A DNA stretch of 64,000 bases, taken from positions 1,205,501 through 1,269,500 of the forward strand of contig NZ_JNLH01000001.1 of NCBI RefSeq assembly GCF_000703005.1, written 5' to 3'. Numbering within the stretch: position 1 is the first letter of the stretch; every line of letters starts with the position of its first letter. The stretch comes from Pseudobutyrivibrio ruminis HUN009 (GTDB lineage Bacteria; Bacillota; Clostridia; Lachnospirales; Lachnospiraceae). Made by a program: the position numbers and the translations under genes. Of the stretch, positions 50,911 through 59,790 are shown piece after piece. The notes below the pieces were generated by a model. It searched no databases. It was not told the DNA's origin and saw only the letters and a list, made by a program, of their open reading frames with translations.

Positions 50911-52131
50911 ATGAATTCAAAAATGACAAAAGCTGTTAGTTATACACTTGCTGCTTGTGTTGTTGTTTCAAGCCTTTCATTTAGCGCTAGTGCTGCTACA
51001 GCTACATCAGGTGTCAGCGCATTATCTAGTGCAACAGGCGTTTTAGAAACAACAGACTACACTGCTTTCGCAGGTGCACAGCTTTCAGTTAATGATATGA
51101 TTGCAAATGCAAATATACTTGCTGCAGAATCACAGTTAGCAGACAACGAAGCTAGTACAGTTGCTGCTTCTGAGGAAAATCCATATGCAGATATTGCAAT
51201 TGCTCAGGTAGATAATTACGTATATATCCGTGAGTCGGCATCAGCTGATAGCGATTATGTCGGAAAGTTATATAACAACTCAGCTGCTACAGTTTCTGAA
51301 ACTGTTGAGGCAGAGGATGGTACATGGTTACTTATCACATCTGGCGATGTTACAGGTTATGTAAAGAGTGAATATGTAGTTCAGGGTGATCAGGAACTTG
51401 CAAAAGAAGTTTCAAGACGCTTAGCCACAGTTAAGACAACTACTCTTTATGTTCGTGAAGAAGCTACTACAGAATCCGATATCATCGATTTGATTCCTGT
51501 AGGCGATGACCTTACAGTTATTGATGAGTCAATGGCTGATACAGGTTGGGTAAAGGTTACATGTAACGCTGGTGAAGGTTATGTCAGCACAGATTACGTT
51601 GATCTTTCAACAGACTTTACAGTAGCAGAGTCTAAGAACGCTGAAATCGCACGAATAGCAAAAGAAGAGGAAGAAAAGAAAGCGGCTCAGGAAGCAGCTA
51701 AGAAAGCTACTCAGGCAGCAGCTGCAGTTGAGAAAGCAAACTCTTCATCATCTTCTTCATCAAGCAAGTCATACTCAGCTCCTTCTGGTACTGATGGAAG
51801 CTCAGTTGTTGCTTATGGTTCACAGTTTGTTGGTAACCCATATGTTTACGGTGGATCTTCTCTTACAAACGGAACAGACTGTTCAGGATTTGTAATGAGC
51901 GTTTACTCAGCATTTGGTGTTAGCCTACCTCATTCATCAAGTGCTCTTCGTAGCGCTGGTTATGGAGTATCTTATGATGAGATGCAGCCAGGTGATATCG
52001 TTTGTTACTCAGGTCATGTTGGTATTTATGCTGGTAACGGTCAGTTACTTCATGCATCTACATACAGAACTGGTATTACATACTCAAATGTAAACTACAA
52101 GCAGATTCTTGCAATAAGAAGAATCTTCTAA
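50911..52131 (+). CDS. Secreted SH3-domain NlpC/P60 (C40) peptidoglycan hydrolase
   Basis: Predicted wall endopeptidase. A signal peptide covers residues 1-29 (ending SFSASA-A). Two bacterial SH3 repeats follow, at about 95-150 and 175-230, each with YVR/YIRE. An Ala/Lys/Glu-rich coiled linker and an eight-Ser tract come next. The C40 catalytic domain has Cys in TDCSGFV and His in GHVGIY and LLHAS; 406 residues. GGAGG lies 13 nt before the ATG, separated by eight T, an unusually long spacing. It has its own promoter and terminator. Confidence 0.92.
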   Translation: MNSKMTKAVSYTLAACVVVSSLSFSASAATATSGVSALSSATGVLETTDYTAFAGAQLSVNDMIANANILAAESQLADNEASTVAASEENPYADIAIAQVDNYVYIRESASADSDYVGKLYNNSAATVSETVEAEDGTWLLITSGDVTGYVKSEYVVQGDQELAKEVSRRLATVKTTTLYVREEATTESDIIDLIPVGDDLTVIDESMADTGWVKVTCNAGEGYVSTDYVDLSTDFTVAESKNAEIARIAKEEEEKKAAQEAAKKATQAAAAVEKANSSSSSSSSKSYSAPSGTDGSSVVAYGSQFVGNPYVYGGSSLTNGTDCSGFVMSVYSAFGVSLPHSSSALRSAGYGVSYDEMQPGDIVCYSGHVGIYAGNGQLLHASTYRTGITYSNVNYKQILAIRRIF

Positions 52132-52144
52132 TTAAAGAATTTTG

Positions 52145-52172
52145 AGGCACCGCATTAGGCGGTGCCTTTTTT
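52145..52172 (+). terminator. Terminator after the NlpC/P60 gene
   Basis: AGGCACCGC (52145-52153) pairs with GCGGTGCCT (52159-52167) over ATTAG, with T-run to 52172. Confidence 0.92.
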
Positions 52173-52804
52173 ATGGTAAAACTTTCTCTTCTTGTGCTAA
52201 ATTGAGAAATGTTATATTGTGAATCCGTATATATAGAACAATTAAAATAATAATATTTATAATAATTTGAAGATAATTGTCAGAAAACTTATTTTGCAAA
52301 CCATGAAGCGTTTAGTGAAAATTTGCACAAAAACAGAAATTGTTAAACTAGAATATAATTTCAGACAATGTGGAAATGAAATAATTTTTCAACAAAAAAT
52401 CACACAATCATCACGTAAAATCGGACTTGTAAACCATTTATCCACTTTATCCACAGAAAATGTGAACGAATCTTAAAAGTTATCCACAATTTACAAGAAC
52501 GCTTGTTTTGGCCTAAATCAACAAAACTTGTAAAATTGCTTAATATGCTTGACTTTAGAAGAGAAGAAAAAATATCTGAATACACTGTATATTTTCTGAC
52601 AATAATGCAAGTTGATTCTCTGTTCACAAAAGCTCCACACAATCATAATTTTATGGCTAGTTGTGAATTTGCATAAATAAATGTAAGTTTGCTATTTCAT
52701 TTTTTGGTTATTTATATTAGAATGAGCATAGGTTATGTGAATTTGTATGCAAAAAAAGGTTTTGACATTGTTAATATTGCATAGTTAATCAGGAGGTACG
52801 ACCT
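52173..52804. other. Gene-free AT-rich region with DnaA-box-like sites
   Basis: No credible gene was found in these 632 bp. TTATCCACT (52438-52446) abuts TTATCCACA (52447-52455), with another TTATCCACA at 52480-52488. Near-matches lie at 52321-52329 (ATTTGCACA) and, inverted, 52369-52377. An AT-only-like tract covers 52236-52270. CTTGTAAA occurs near 52426 and 52526, with its complement TTTACAAG near 52491. TGTGAATTTG(C/T)AT is repeated at 52662-52674 and 52736-52748. It could be a DnaA-binding control or titration region, or the regulated promoter of the next gene. There is no dnaA or dnaN nearby. Confidence 0.5.
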
Positions 52805-53893
52805 ATGATTTCTAATCAAATCATGCAAAATACAATTGAAGGATTACATCAGCTTACAAAAGTAGATTTAGCAGTTACTGATTCTGACGGTGTTGTATGC
52901 GCATCTACTTTTAATGATACAGCCCAGTTTGCAGATGCTATAGCTGTATTTGCTGCATCTGAGGCAGATAGTCAGGTTGCTTTAGGATATCACTTCTTCA
53001 AGGTATTTGATGATCAGCAGTTGGAATTTGTTATTTTAGCCAAAGGGGATGATGAAGAGGCATCGACTGTTGGAAAGATTGCTGCTTTCCATGTACAGGA
53101 ATTAATGATTGCTTATAAGGAGCGTTTTGATAAGGATAACTTTATTAAGAATTTGCTTCTCGACAACTTACTTCTTGTTGATATCTACAATCGCTCTAAG
53201 AAGCTTCATGTGGATATTAATGCACGAAGAGTTGTTATGATTGTTGAAGTTGGGCCTGATAAAGACGGCGACGAGCTTGATAGAGTTCGTTCAGTATTTG
53301 GTGGCAAGACAAAGGACTTTGTAACAGCCGTTGATGAGCACAATATTATTGTAGTTAAGGAACTTGGGGAGAACGATACATTCGAGGATGTAGATAAAAT
53401 TGCTGCAGTTATAATCGATGCATTCCACGATAAAGATAATAAAAACATTCGCGTTTCTTATGGTACTGTTGTTGGCGAAATCAAGGAAGTCTCTCGTTCT
53501 TACAAAGAAGCTTCTATGGCTATGGATGTTGGTAAAATTTTCTTTAATGAGAAGAAAATCATTGCCTACTCAGCCCTTGGAATAGGACGTCTTATTTATC
53601 AGTTACCTATTCCACTTTGCAAGATGTTTATATCAGAAATTTTCGACAACAAATCTCCTGATGATTTTGACGAAGAGACTCTTACAACTATTGATAAATT
53701 CTTTGAAAATAGCTTAAATGTATCTGAGACATCTAGACAGTTATACATTCACAGAAATACTCTTGTATATCGTCTTGATAAGCTTGAAAAGAGCACAGGA
53801 TTGGATTTAAGAGTTTTTGAAGATGCAATCACTTTCAAAATTGCTTTGATGGTTGTAAAATACATGAAGTATATGGAAGATGAAAAATTCTAA
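52805..53893 (+). CDS. CdaR/PucR family transcriptional regulator
   Basis: A 362-residue regulator. The C-terminal PucR-type helix-turn-helix is clear (SLNVSETSRQLYIHRNTLVY near residue 303). The middle region resembles the GGDEF-like domain of CdaR proteins, and the N-terminal 100 residues may be a sensor domain. Family members control sugar-acid or purine catabolism, but no such genes are adjacent, so the target is unknown. AGGAGG precedes the ATG. ftsE follows after 34 bp. The preceding 632-bp region may hold its regulatory sites. Confidence 0.82.
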   Translation: MISNQIMQNTIEGLHQLTKVDLAVTDSDGVVCASTFNDTAQFADAIAVFAASEADSQVALGYHFFKVFDDQQLEFVILAKGDDEEASTVGKIAAFHVQELMIAYKERFDKDNFIKNLLLDNLLLVDIYNRSKKLHVDINARRVVMIVEVGPDKDGDELDRVRSVFGGKTKDFVTAVDEHNIIVVKELGENDTFEDVDKIAAVIIDAFHDKDNKNIRVSYGTVVGEIKEVSRSYKEASMAMDVGKIFFNEKKIIAYSALGIGRLIYQLPIPLCKMFISEIFDNKSPDDFDEETLTTIDKFFENSLNVSETSRQLYIHRNTLVYRLDKLEKSTGLDLRVFEDAITFKIALMVVKYMKYMEDEKF

Positions 53894-53927
53894 GTACACT
53901 TAGTTTTATAGAAATGAGGTATTGATA

Positions 53928-54608
53928 TTGATACGATTAGATCATGTTAGTAAATCGTATGAAGTTGGTAAACCAGCTTTGGAAGATGTTACAATACACA
54001 TTGATCCAGGCGAGTTTGTATTCGTAGTGGGCGATAGTGGTTCAGGTAAATCCACCCTGATTAGATTGTTATTAAAGGAATTAGAGCCTACAAAAGGAAA
54101 AATCTATATTAATGGTCAGGACCTTAAAAAGGTTACACATAAAAAGATTCCAATGTATCGTAGAAATGTTGGAGTTGTATTCCAGAACTTCAGACTTTTG
54201 CCTGATAGAAATGTCTACGAAAATGTTGCCTTTGCAATGAAAGTTGTAGAGTCATCAAACAGAGAAATAAAAAAGAAAGTTCCAACTATGCTTTCATTAG
54301 TTGGACTTGCAGCTAAATACAAATCTCGTCCAAGCCAGCTTTCTGGTGGAGAGCAGCAGCGTGTAGCTATTGCTAGAGCTCTTGTAAACGAGCCAAAGAT
54401 TATCCTTGCAGATGAGCCTACAGGAAATCTTGATAGCGATAATACATGGGAAATCATGCGTCTTTTGGACGAAATCAATCAAAGGGGAACAACTGTAGTA
54501 GTAGTTACCCACAATATGGAAATAGTTAGAGCAATGAATAAACGAGTTATCACCATCAAAAAAGGCGTGGTAGTTAGTGATGTTGGAGGTGATGACTATG
54601 AAGATTAG
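53928..54608 (+). CDS. ftsE: Cell division ATP-binding protein FtsE
   Basis: ATPase of the FtsEX complex, which activates peptidoglycan hydrolases at division or elongation sites. Walker A GDSGSGKST is near residue 36, with LSGGEQQRVAIARAL and LADEPTGNLD downstream. I chose the TTG at 53928 (226 residues, MIRLDHVSKSY) because GAGGT at 53916-53920 is 7 nt away; the TTG two codons earlier is too close. It overlaps ftsX by 11 bp. Confidence 0.94.
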   Translation: MIRLDHVSKSYEVGKPALEDVTIHIDPGEFVFVVGDSGSGKSTLIRLLLKELEPTKGKIYINGQDLKKVTHKKIPMYRRNVGVVFQNFRLLPDRNVYENVAFAMKVVESSNREIKKKVPTMLSLVGLAAKYKSRPSQLSGGEQQRVAIARALVNEPKIILADEPTGNLDSDNTWEIMRLLDEINQRGTTVVVVTHNMEIVRAMNKRVITIKKGVVVSDVGGDDYED

Positions 54609-55506
54609 TACACATATTTACAACATCGGCCAAGGTTTGAAAAACGTTTGGCGAAATAAAATGTTTTCTCTGGCGTCAATTGCAACAATGACAGCCTGTA
54701 TTTTTTTGTTTGGTATATTTTATTCATTAGGAACAAACTTCCAAGCAATGGTTAAATCGGCAGAGGAAGGTGTAGCGGTTACAGTTTTCTTTGATGAGGG
54801 AATCTCACAGACACGCATAGACGAAATAGGAGAAGAGATTTCAAAACGCCCAGAGGTATCAAGCTATGATTTCATATCAGCTGATCAGGCCTGGGAAGAA
54901 TACAAAGAAGAATATTTCGGAGGTAACGAAGATTTAGCAGCAGGATTTGCAGACGACAATCCTCTTGCAAATTCAGCAAACTACGAAATCTATCTTAGTG
55001 ATGTTTCGATGCAGTCTACCTTGGTTTCATTCCTTGAAGGACTTGATGGAGTACGTCAGGTAAATAAATCAGAAGTGGCTGCTAAAACACTTACAGATAT
55101 TAATAAAGCTATTACAATTGTATCAATGGCTATCGTAATTATTCTTCTTGCAGTATCAGTATTCTTGATTAGTAATACTGTAATGGTTGGTATTTCTGTT
55201 CGAAGAGAAGAAATTGCTATCATGAAATTAATCGGTGCTAAGGATGCATTCGTTAGACAGCCATTCGTTGTTGAAGGTGTGTTTATCGGATTAATTGGTT
55301 CAGCTATACCACTTATCCTTTTGTATTTTATCTACGGCAAGGTAATTGAGTATGCTACATCAGAGTTTAATTTCCTTAGTAGCATGGTATCCTTCATACC
55401 AATCGAGACTATATTCAATACACTAGTGCCAATTTCATTAGTACTTGGTATTGGTATCGGCTGGTTTGGTTCACGAGTAACCTTGCATAAGCATCTTAGA
55501 GTCTAG
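54598..55506 (+). CDS. ftsX: Cell division protein FtsX
   Basis: Membrane partner of FtsE that transmits ATP hydrolysis to extracellular hydrolases. One helix lies near residues 22-44, a large external domain reaches about 165, and three helices follow; 302 residues. I chose the ATG at 54598, 8 nt after GGAGG; earlier in-frame starts overlap that site. A hairpin at 55528-55555 follows. A likely effector, the NlpC/P60 hydrolase, is encoded 2.5 kb upstream. Confidence 0.94.
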   Translation: MKISTHIYNIGQGLKNVWRNKMFSLASIATMTACIFLFGIFYSLGTNFQAMVKSAEEGVAVTVFFDEGISQTRIDEIGEEISKRPEVSSYDFISADQAWEEYKEEYFGGNEDLAAGFADDNPLANSANYEIYLSDVSMQSTLVSFLEGLDGVRQVNKSEVAAKTLTDINKAITIVSMAIVIILLAVSVFLISNTVMVGISVRREEIAIMKLIGAKDAFVRQPFVVEGVFIGLIGSAIPLILLYFIYGKVIEYATSEFNFLSSMVSFIPIETIFNTLVPISLVLGIGIGWFGSRVTLHKHLRV

Positions 55507-55527
55507 TATAATATTTGAAGTTACGGG

Positions 55528-55557
55528 GAGTGCCTTGGCAGTAGCTAAGGCACTCTT
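55528..55557 (+). terminator. Hairpin after ftsX, weak terminator
   Basis: GAGTGCCTTGGC (55528-55539) pairs with GCTAAGGCACTC (55544-55555, one G-U) over AGTA; only TT follows, so read-through to ctp is likely. Confidence 0.55.
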
Positions 55558-55583
55558 ATCAATATAAAGGAAAGGCATTTGAT

Positions 55584-56852
55584 ATGAATACAGAATTCGA
55601 ATCTAACTATTCACCTGAGCTCCAGGAAAAGCCAAAGAATAGTAAATGGCCTGTTGTAATAGGTACAACAGTCGGCATACTTGTTGGATTTTTACTTGCT
55701 ACATTAGTGGCTGTTATCGTTTTATTTGGACGTAAGACATCTGTGTCAGATAGCTCGCAGGGAGTGATTGACACACTGACAGACGATTCAGCAACATCAG
55801 AAAGCAAACTACAGACAATCCTTTACATCATTAAGAATTACTACTATCAGGATGTAGATGATCAGACATTAATCGATGGTGTTTATGCTGGTATCGTAGA
55901 AAGTCTTGATGATCCATATTCTGCATACTATACAGCAGAAGAATACGAGGATTTAATGGATACACTTACAGGTAACTATGCCGGTATTGGTGCACTCCTT
56001 CAGAAGAACGCTGAAACAGGCGAAGTAGCAATCACAAAGGTATATGAAGATACACCTGCAGAGCAAGCTGGTCTACAGGAAGGCGATATCATAGTTTCAG
56101 CTGATGGAAACATTGCAACCGAAGAAGATTTGGATGTTTTTGTACAACATATCCGCGGTGAAGAGGGAACAGATGTTGAATTAGTCATTAATCGTGAAGG
56201 TGAAGAAATGACTGTCACATGCACACGTGCATCAATTTCAACACCTACTGTAGAGCATCAGATGCTTGATAATAATGTCGGTTATATTCAGGTTTCTCAG
56301 TTTACTGATGGAACATATGATGATTTTGTAGCAGCTTACGAAGACCTTGAAGCTCAGGGAATGACATCGGTTATTTTTGATATGAGAAATAACGGTGGTG
56401 GATTACTTGATTCAGTTGTTGATATTCTTGATTATCTTCTTCCAGAGGGAACTGTTGTATATACAATGGACAAGGCCGGAAATAGAGAAGATTACACATC
56501 AGATGCTGCCAATTATAAATCTATTCCAATGACAGTATTAGTTAATGGAAATACAGCATCAGCAGCTGAAATATTTACTGGCGCAATTCGTGATTTTGAG
56601 TACGGTACAATTATCGGCACACAGACATTTGGTAAAGGTATTGTTCAATCAACAATTCCTCTTACAGATGGATCTGCAGTAAAGCTTACAACTCAAACAT
56701 ACTACACACCTAGTGGAGAGTGCATCCACGGAACAGGTATTACACCAGACGAGGTTCTTGAGTACGAGTTTATGGGTGGTGAAGACGACCAATATAGTGT
56801 AGACTTAGATAACCAAATACAAAAAGCGTTAGAGGTTTTAGCTTCTAATTAA
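55584..56852 (+). CDS. S41 family C-terminal processing peptidase (Ctp)
   Basis: Membrane-anchored serine protease acting outside the cytoplasm. A helix at about 23-47 is followed by a PDZ domain (ITKVYEDTPAEQAGLQEGDI near 150). The catalytic Ser is in GNTASAAEIFTGA and the Lys in TQTFGKGIVQ. Length 422, so there is no C-terminal peptidoglycan-binding domain. The ftsE-ftsX-ctp-prfB order is common in Clostridia. AAAGGAAAGG precedes the ATG. Confidence 0.92.
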   Translation: MNTEFESNYSPELQEKPKNSKWPVVIGTTVGILVGFLLATLVAVIVLFGRKTSVSDSSQGVIDTLTDDSATSESKLQTILYIIKNYYYQDVDDQTLIDGVYAGIVESLDDPYSAYYTAEEYEDLMDTLTGNYAGIGALLQKNAETGEVAITKVYEDTPAEQAGLQEGDIIVSADGNIATEEDLDVFVQHIRGEEGTDVELVINREGEEMTVTCTRASISTPTVEHQMLDNNVGYIQVSQFTDGTYDDFVAAYEDLEAQGMTSVIFDMRNNGGGLLDSVVDILDYLLPEGTVVYTMDKAGNREDYTSDAANYKSIPMTVLVNGNTASAAEIFTGAIRDFEYGTIIGTQTFGKGIVQSTIPLTDGSAVKLTTQTYYTPSGECIHGTGITPDEVLEYEFMGGEDDQYSVDLDNQIQKALEVLASN

Positions 56853-56890
56853 TATTGATAATATTGCCATTATTGAAAAGAGGTGATTTC

Positions 56891-58028
56891 GTGATAGAAC
56901 TTGATCAGTTCAAACAGCGTCTTGTGGCGCAGAAAAATTCTATGACGGAAGTGAGGGATTCACTTTGACGTCGCAGCTAAAAAAGCTCGTATAGAGGAGC
57001 TTGAGCGCGAAATGGAAGCACCAGATTTTTGGACAGATGCAGCAGCATCTACGGCCAAGATGAAGGAACTGAAATCCATGAAAGATGATGTTTCAATCAT
57101 CGATAAACTAGAGGACTTATATAAAGAAATAGAAGACTATATAGAGCTTGGCAACGAGGAAGAGGACCAAGAAATCGTTGATACAGTAGCTGTGCTTATA
57201 GAGGAATTTGAGGATTCATTAGAGAAGCTTCGAATGAAGACTCTTTTATCTGGAGAGTACGATGCTTATAGCGCCATAGTTACACTTCATTCAGGCGCCG
57301 GCGGAGTTGAGGCTTGTGATTGGGTGCAGATGCTTTACCGTATGTATACCCGATGGGCTTCCGATGCCGGTTTCGAAGTAGATGAATTGGATTACCTTGA
57401 GGGTGATGAAGCGGGGATTAAATCCGTAACTTTCCAGGTGAATGGAGAAAATGCATATGGATATCTTAAATCAGAAAAAGGTATTCATAGACTTGTTCGT
57501 ATTTCACCATTTAATGCTCAGGGAAAGCGACAGACTTCATTTGCTTCCTGTGATGTTATGCCAGACATCGAGGAAGATGTTGATGTAGAGATTAAGGATG
57601 ATGATATTCGAGTTGATACTTATCGTTCTTCAGGCGCCGGCGGACAGCACATCAACAAAACTAGTTCAGCTATTCGTATTACACATTTCCCTACAGGAAT
57701 TGTTGTAACATGTCAGAATGAACGAAGCCAACACCAAAACCGAGACAAAGCTATGCAGATGTTAAAAACAAAACTTCTTTTGTTAAAGCAAGAGGAGAAT
57801 GCTGCAAAGGCCAGCGGAATTCGTGGTGAAGTTTCGGAAATAGGCTGGGGAAATCAAATTCGTTCTTATGTATTACAGCCTTACACAATGGTGAAGGATT
57901 TACGTACCGGCGAAGAGTCAGGAAACACTGATGCAGTGCTGGATGGTAAAATTACACCATTTATGAATGCTTATTTAAAATGGCTTTCACTTGGATGTCC
58001 AGATCGTGGAGCCACAGATATGAATTAA
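56891..58028 (+). CDS. prfB: Peptide chain release factor 2 with programmed +1 frameshift
   Basis: Terminates translation at UGA and UAA. A 25-codon first frame starts at GTG 56891 (AGAGGTG 6 nt upstream) and ends at CTT TGA (56963-56968). Skipping T56966 continues as GAC in the main frame to 58028, about 378 residues in all. The SD-like GAGGGA (56953-56958) and CUU-UGA-C are the conserved autoregulatory signals. The anticodon-like SPF and catalytic GGQ motifs are present. Annotation from an internal ATG at 57012 would lose the N terminus. Confidence 0.95.
56953..56969 (+). promoter_or_regulatory. prfB programmed +1 frameshift site
   Basis: GAGGGA (56953-56958) acts as an internal Shine-Dalgarno stimulator; the slip occurs at CTT (56963-56965) before TGA C (56966-56969). 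Low RF2 allows the shift, so RF2 controls its own synthesis. Confidence 0.92.
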
Positions 58029-58031
58029 CAC

Positions 58032-58060
58032 TTGAAATAGGTAGCTTTTAATGTTATTAT
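58032..58060 (+). promoter_or_regulatory. Promoter of the ACT-hom-thrH operon
   Basis: TTGAAA (58032-58037) and TATTAT (58055-58060) are 17 bp apart. A small GTACAAA/TTTGTAC hairpin (58072-58089) lies in the leader; no T-box was seen. Confidence 0.65.
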
Positions 58061-58111
58061 CTTCTGAACGAGTACAAATGTTTTTGTACGAAAGACACTT
58101 ATGGAGGAGAT

Positions 58112-58555
58112 ATGGCAGAGAAAACTACCTATTTTGTTTTAAAAGAAAAAGCTGTACCGGAGGTATTGCTAAAGGTTGTGGCTGCTAAAAAGCTTCTAGC
58201 CACAGGAAAATGCGATTCTGTTCAAGATGCGACGGAGTCTGTAGGAATTAGTAGAAGTTCCTTCTATAAGTATAAGGATGACATATTTCCTTTTCATGAG
58301 GACACCAAGGGAAAGACTGTAAATATGGTTATCCAGCTAGAGGATGAGCCAGGTATTTTGTCTAGTGTATTGGATGAGATGGCTCATTTCCATGTAAATA
58401 TTCTTACGATTCATCAGAGTATCCCTGTCGGGGGATTTGCAACTCTTACCATTTCGGTAGACGTTCTTGAAGATTCAGGGGATTTTTCAGATCTAGTTAG
58501 CGCAATTGAAAATGTTAACGGTGTCCATTACGTAAAAATATTAGCAAGGGAGTGA
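58112..58555 (+). CDS. ACT domain-containing protein (PheB/ThrR-like)
   Basis: A 147-residue protein with an N-terminal helix-turn-helix-like segment (SVQDATESVGISRSSFYKYK) and a C-terminal ACT domain (IQLEDEPGILSSVLDEMAHF). Free-standing proteins of this type sit beside hom in many Firmicutes and are thought to sense amino acids, as a regulator of transcription or of the enzyme. hom starts 4 bp downstream, so a role in threonine/methionine branch control is likely. Confidence 0.83.
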   Translation: MAEKTTYFVLKEKAVPEVLLKVVAAKKLLATGKCDSVQDATESVGISRSSFYKYKDDIFPFHEDTKGKTVNMVIQLEDEPGILSSVLDEMAHFHVNILTIHQSIPVGGFATLTISVDVLEDSGDFSDLVSAIENVNGVHYVKILARE

Positions 58556-58559
58556 CAAC

Positions 58560-59756
58560 ATGAAAGTAGCAATTATGGGATACGGAACTATTGGTTCTGG
58601 TGTAGCAAAAGTTCTTGATACTAACAGTGAAATCATCAAAGAGAGACTTGGTGAGCCACTAGAGCTTAAGTATATTCTTGACCTCAGAGATTTCCCTGGT
58701 GATCCACATGAGGATTGCTTTGTTAAGGATTACAAAGCAATAGCTAAAGACAAAGAAGTAAAAGTTGTTGTTGAAACTATGGGCGGTGTAGAGCCTGCAT
58801 TTACTTTTGTCAAAGCTATGCTTGAAGCTGGCAAATCTGTTACTACATCAAATAAGGCACTTGTAGCGGACAAAGGTGCAGAGTTGATGAAAATAGCTAA
58901 AGTAAATGATGTTAACTTTGTATTTGAAGCTGCAGTAGGTGGCGGTATTCCAATTATTCGTACACTTACAGCTTGTCTTACTGGTGATGTTATCGAGGAG
59001 ATTTCAGCTATTTGTAACGGTACTACAAACTACATGCTTACAAATATGGAGCAGTTTGGTAGTGACTACGATGAAATTTTAGCTGAAGCTCAGTCACTCG
59101 GTTACGCAGAGAAGGATCCAACAGCTGATGTTGAGGGACATGACAGTTGTAGAAAAATTGCTATTCTTACTTCCCTTGTTTCAGGTAAAAATGTAGATTT
59201 TAACGAGATTCCTACAGAAGGAATTAGTAAAATTACTGCAACAGATTTTAAATACGCAAAATCAATGGGATACAGCATAAAGTTGGTTGCTCGTAGCTCA
59301 AAGGTTGGGGATACTTATACATGTCGCGTAGCTCCATTTTTAGTAAAGCCTAGTCAGATGATATACCATGTGGCAGGTGTTATGAATGCAGTATCGGTAC
59401 GTGGAAATATGCTTGGCGAATCTATGTACTACGGCGCAGGTGCTGGTGCTCTACCAACAGCTTCCGCAGTAGTTGGTGATATGGTTTTCCTTGCAAGAAA
59501 TGTAGACAAACATGTTAGAATCGGTTGGTCAGCTGAAAAGCTTGAACTTGCAGATGCTAATGAGCAGAAATATAGATATTTCGTTAGAACTTCAGCTCTT
59601 CAATCAAATATTGAAAATGAATTTGAAAATGTAGAGTATGCAAATTTAGATTTGGATGATGAGACTGGATTTATTACAGCTGAGATGACAGAGCATGAGT
59701 TCAATGAAAGAAAAACTGCTCTAGGCGGTATAATATCCGCAATTAGATTCTATTAA
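58560..59756 (+). CDS. hom: Homoserine dehydrogenase
   Basis: Reduces aspartate semialdehyde to homoserine, the branch point to threonine and methionine. NAD(P)-binding GYGTIGSGV is at residue 7. The substrate region contains TSNKALVADKG, ICNGTTNYML and GYAEKDPTADVEGHDSCRKI. At 398 residues it lacks a well-formed C-terminal ACT domain; the ACT protein encoded just upstream may supply feedback sensing. thrH follows 34 bp later. Confidence 0.94.
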   Translation: MKVAIMGYGTIGSGVAKVLDTNSEIIKERLGEPLELKYILDLRDFPGDPHEDCFVKDYKAIAKDKEVKVVVETMGGVEPAFTFVKAMLEAGKSVTTSNKALVADKGAELMKIAKVNDVNFVFEAAVGGGIPIIRTLTACLTGDVIEEISAICNGTTNYMLTNMEQFGSDYDEILAEAQSLGYAEKDPTADVEGHDSCRKIAILTSLVSGKNVDFNEIPTEGISKITATDFKYAKSMGYSIKLVARSSKVGDTYTCRVAPFLVKPSQMIYHVAGVMNAVSVRGNMLGESMYYGAGAGALPTASAVVGDMVFLARNVDKHVRIGWSAEKLELADANEQKYRYFVRTSALQSNIENEFENVEYANLDLDDETGFITAEMTEHEFNERKTALGGIISAIRFY

Positions 59757-59790
59757 TTATTGCTGCTTGGGACACGATTGGGAGGATATT

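Noticed and set aside
52267..52476. 69-codon open frame in the DnaA-box region
   Set aside because: No ribosome binding site, no family resemblance, and it runs across the DnaA-like boxes in very AT-rich DNA.
52762..52790. TTGACA upstream of the CdaR-like gene as its promoter
   Set aside because: The -10 at 17 bp is poor (TTAATC), and a start there would fall inside the ribosome binding site at 52791-52796.
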